DNA of 64,000 bases from Thermoanaerobaculia bacterium. GTDB lineage: Bacteria; Acidobacteriota; Thermoanaerobaculia; UBA5066. This document shows, one piece after another, positions 61,873-64,000 of this stretch (the stretch's first letter is position 1; every line of letters begins with the position of its first letter). Made by a program: the position numbers and the translations under genes. A model generated the notes under the pieces. That model searched no databases. It was not told where the DNA came from and saw only the letters and a program-made list of their open reading frames with translations. The stretch spans positions 59,829-123,828 of the forward strand of contig JAJVIN010000041.1 in assembly GCA_022071945.1 (NCBI GenBank), in the 5' to 3' direction.

Positions 61873-63804
61873 TCAGGAGGCCCGGGAGACCGGAGCGAGA
61901 GGAACGACCCCCGCCTTCTTCCCCTCGAAGTGATCGCGGAACGAGCTCAGGAGGCCTTCCTCATCGAGTCCCAGGTCGTGCCGCAGCTCCGCCTGGGTCC
62001 CGTGCGGGACAAAGCGGTCGGGAATGCCGAGACGCCTGACCCTCGCTGCGATATCGAGCTGCTCGAGCACTTCGAGCACCGCGGCTCCGAAGCCGCCCGC
62101 CAGAGCGTTTTCCTCGACCGTGACGACCTTCGTTGCAGGCTTGACGAACTGGGCGATCACCTCGCGGTCCATCGGCTTGACCCAGCGGGCGTTGATGACC
62201 GTGAGGGACGGTCCGCCCGAGGCCGCGAGTTTCTCGGCCGCGCGCAGCGAGGGGATGACGGGATCTCCGATGGCGAGGACCACTCCGTCCTTGCCAATCC
62301 TGAGGACTTCGGCCTTGCCGATGCTCAGGGGCCGGATCTCGGGATCCATCGCCACGCCCCAGCCGTTACCGCGGGGATACCGGACCGCGGTCGGGTGGGA
62401 GGACTCGAGGGCAGCCGCGATCATCTGGCGGAGCTCGTTCTCGTCCTTCGGGGCGCCCACCTGCATGTTCGGGAAGACGCGAAGGTAGGTCAGGTCGAAC
62501 GCGCCGTGGTGGGTCGGTCCGTCGGCCCCGACGAGGCCGCCCCGATCGAGAGCGAAGACGACCGGGAGATCCATCAGACACACGTCGTGCATGATCTGGT
62601 CGTAAGCGCGCTGCAAGAACGTCGAGTAGATGGCGCAGACGGGCTTGTAGCCCTGGGTGGCCATTCCCGCCGCAAACAGAACAGCGTGCTGCTCGCAGAT
62701 CCCGACGTCGAACGCGCGAGAGGGGAATCGCTTGGCGAAGAGGTCGATGCCGGTCCCCTCGGGCATCGCGGCCGTGATGCCGACGATCCGCTCGTCCTTT
62801 TCCCCCAGGCTGATGAGGGTCTCGGCGAAGGTCGTCGTGTAGCTCGGCGGCGCGGACTTCTTCGGGATCTCTCCCGTCTCGACCTTGAAGGGCGAGGGGC
62901 CGTGCCAGAAGACGGGGTCCTTCTCGGCGAGCTCGTACCCCTTCCCCTTGACCGTCCGGACATGGAGGAGAACCGGGCCCTCCTTGGCCCTGGCCTCCTT
63001 CAGGGTCCGGACGAGAACCGGGATCGAGTGTCCGTCGATCGGTCCCATGTACTCGAAGCCGAGCTCCTCGAAGAGCGTTCCCGGAACGAGGGCTTTCTTG
63101 AGTCCGTCTTCCAGGTGCTCCGCGAAACCGGCGAGGCGGTCGCCGCCCGGCAGTTTCTTCAGGATGGCCGCGACGTCGGCGCGGACGCGGTTGTAGATCT
63201 GCCCGCGGGCGATACGGAGGAGGTATCCCGAGATCGCGCCCACGTTCGGCGAGATCGACATGTCGTTGTCGTTGAGGATGACGATGAGCTTGCGCTTGAG
63301 ATAGCCGGCCTGGTTGAGGCCCTCCATCGCGACGCCACCCGTCAGGGCTCCGTCCCCGATGACGGCGATGACGTGGCTCCCTTCGCCCTTGTAGTCGCGG
63401 GCCACGGCCATTCCGAGCGCGGCCGAGATGGCCGTCGAGGCGTGTGCGGCGTTGAAGACGTCGTACTCGGACTCCGTCCGGTTCGTGAATCCGGAAAGCC
63501 CGCCTTTCTGGCGGATCGTGGCGAGCCGGTCCTTCCTTCCCGTCAGGATCTTGTGCGGGTAGGTCTGGTGCCCCACATCCCAGACGATGAGGTCCTTGGG
63601 AGTGTCGAAGACGTGGTGCAGAGCGACCGTCAGCTCGACGGTGCCGAGGCCCGACGCGAAGTGTCCTCCCGTCTTGGCAACCGTGTTGATGAGAAAGAGC
63701 CGAACCTCGTCGGACAGCTGGGCGAGCTGTTCGAGCGAGAAGTTCCTGAAGTCGCGGGGCCAGGTGACTCGATCGAGGAGGGGCGTGGGTCTCGAGTAGG
63801 TCAT
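61873..63804 (-). CDS. dxs: 1-deoxy-D-xylulose-5-phosphate synthase
   Basis: A 643-residue thiamine-diphosphate enzyme, the first step of the MEP isoprenoid pathway (pyruvate plus glyceraldehyde 3-phosphate). Family motifs are intact: VAKTGGHFASGLGTVELT, DVGHQTYPHKILTGR, VIGDGALTGG, ILNDNDMSISPNVGA, GLVGADGPTHHGAFDL and KVVTVEENALAGGFG. The ATG at 63804 has GGAG about 10 bases upstream, and TGG-TAATCT about 25 bases upstream fits an extended -10. Confidence 0.96.
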   Translation of the reverse strand: MTYSRPTPLLDRVTWPRDFRNFSLEQLAQLSDEVRLFLINTVAKTGGHFASGLGTVELTVALHHVFDTPKDLIVWDVGHQTYPHKILTGRKDRLATIRQKGGLSGFTNRTESEYDVFNAAHASTAISAALGMAVARDYKGEGSHVIAVIGDGALTGGVAMEGLNQAGYLKRKLIVILNDNDMSISPNVGAISGYLLRIARGQIYNRVRADVAAILKKLPGGDRLAGFAEHLEDGLKKALVPGTLFEELGFEYMGPIDGHSIPVLVRTLKEARAKEGPVLLHVRTVKGKGYELAEKDPVFWHGPSPFKVETGEIPKKSAPPSYTTTFAETLISLGEKDERIVGITAAMPEGTGIDLFAKRFPSRAFDVGICEQHAVLFAAGMATQGYKPVCAIYSTFLQRAYDQIMHDVCLMDLPVVFALDRGGLVGADGPTHHGAFDLTYLRVFPNMQVGAPKDENELRQMIAAALESSHPTAVRYPRGNGWGVAMDPEIRPLSIGKAEVLRIGKDGVVLAIGDPVIPSLRAAEKLAASGGPSLTVINARWVKPMDREVIAQFVKPATKVVTVEENALAGGFGAAVLEVLEQLDIAARVRRLGIPDRFVPHGTQAELRHDLGLDEEGLLSSFRDHFEGKKAGVVPLAPVSRAS

Positions 63805-63885
63805 GTCTGGAGAGCTCCGAATTGATCAGATTACCAGATTCCTTCCGCGATGCAGAAAGCACCCACCGGGAATCCCCTCATCGGG

Positions 63886-64000
63886 ATAGGGGGCGGCGGT
63901 AGGTAACCGCCGCTCCCCTCCCACACCACCGGACATGCGGGTCCGCATCCGGCGGTTCGGACGGTTGAGGTCACGTGGCAAGCCGGGGCACTCCCAGCTT
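63886..64000 (-). mobile_element. Group II intron, 3' end (domains V-VI and last codons of the maturase), truncated by the window edge
   Basis: Read on the minus strand, the segment ends a reading frame (KLGVPRLAT, stop at 63971), then forms a hairpin (about 63925-63960) with a 2-nt bulge typical of group II domain V, then a GCGGCGGT/ACCGCCGC hairpin (63893-63913) like domain VI, and ends at CCCCCTAT (63886). The wording CCGGATGCGG...CCGCATGTCCGG is common to bacterial group II introns. The intron RT would lie beyond the window's right edge. The exact boundary is inferred. Confidence 0.65.

Overview
The window is a GC-rich, densely packed stretch of a chromosome from a Gram-negative (diderm) bacterium. 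Outer-membrane markers are plentiful: a BamD-type lipoprotein, a TonB-dependent receptor with an N-terminal carboxypeptidase-regulatory-like domain, a patatin-type autotransporter, a MetA-type porin and a BamA-superfamily barrel. Together with large secreted repeat proteins, an Oar-like receptor, a fused 2-oxoacid dehydrogenase E1 and a radical SAM enzyme of the MJ0619/Tes family, this points to Acidobacteriota (perhaps a Thermoanaerobaculia-like lineage). That placement is inference, not something the sequence proves. No rRNA, tRNA or CRISPR array was found.

Layout. 1-2.6 kb: the start of a squalene/phytoene synthase gene coupled to an FAD oxidoreductase, a small SLH-domain remnant, and a cNMP-GGDEF signalling protein. 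2.6-10.8 kb: an S9 peptidase, a B12/radical SAM-DUF2344 fusion coupled to a QueD-like protein, thioredoxin 2, and a Tes/MJ0619-like radical SAM enzyme. 10.9-19.5 kb: housekeeping and envelope genes (degenerate amine-oxidase-like flavoprotein, EcsC-like protein, cyclophilin, sugar kinase-like phosphotransferase, TatA, Fis-type regulator, BamD, PASTA protein, PHP phosphoesterase coupled to endonuclease IV). 19.8-23.8 kb: a tight six-gene operon behind a sigma54-like promoter and ahead of a strong terminator. It encodes a small Cys-rich protein, a 34-residue membrane peptide, HybA-like ferredoxin, HybB/NrfD-like quinone-interacting subunit and two membrane-anchored GcvH-like proteins. No hydrogenase or other catalytic subunit is present, and the lipoyl lysine is displaced by one residue in both GcvH-like proteins. 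This is the best candidate for an undescribed system in the window.

24-40 kb: uracil/xanthine permease, a giant secreted beta-helix protein, acyl-CoA dehydrogenase, AlkX/YcaQ-like protein, a papain-like peptidase, ParE, then a 5-oxoproline module (MFS transporter-pxpB-pxpC-pxpA) convergent with a fused 2-oxoacid dehydrogenase E1. 40-53 kb: TonB receptor, class A beta-lactamase-like lipoprotein, PIG-L deacetylase with a CxxC-less thioredoxin-like protein and a LolA-fold-like protein, TIGR01777 epimerase, an oligopeptide-type binding lipoprotein, a secreted repeat protein and a Tat-exported amidase. 53-64 kb: a repeat-rich gap carrying a fragment of a second patatin gene, the patatin autotransporter, two outer-membrane barrels, a nucleotidyltransferase-like remnant, a Glu/Leu dehydrogenase, a PQQ-repeat lipoprotein, a glycosyltransferase, dxs, and the 3' end of a group II intron running off the edge.

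Genes are often coupled through ATGA, GTGA or TTGA overlaps. Several intergenic gaps hold palindromic repeat cassettes, and these, not phage or IS elements, are the main repetitive signal until the group II intron at the end.
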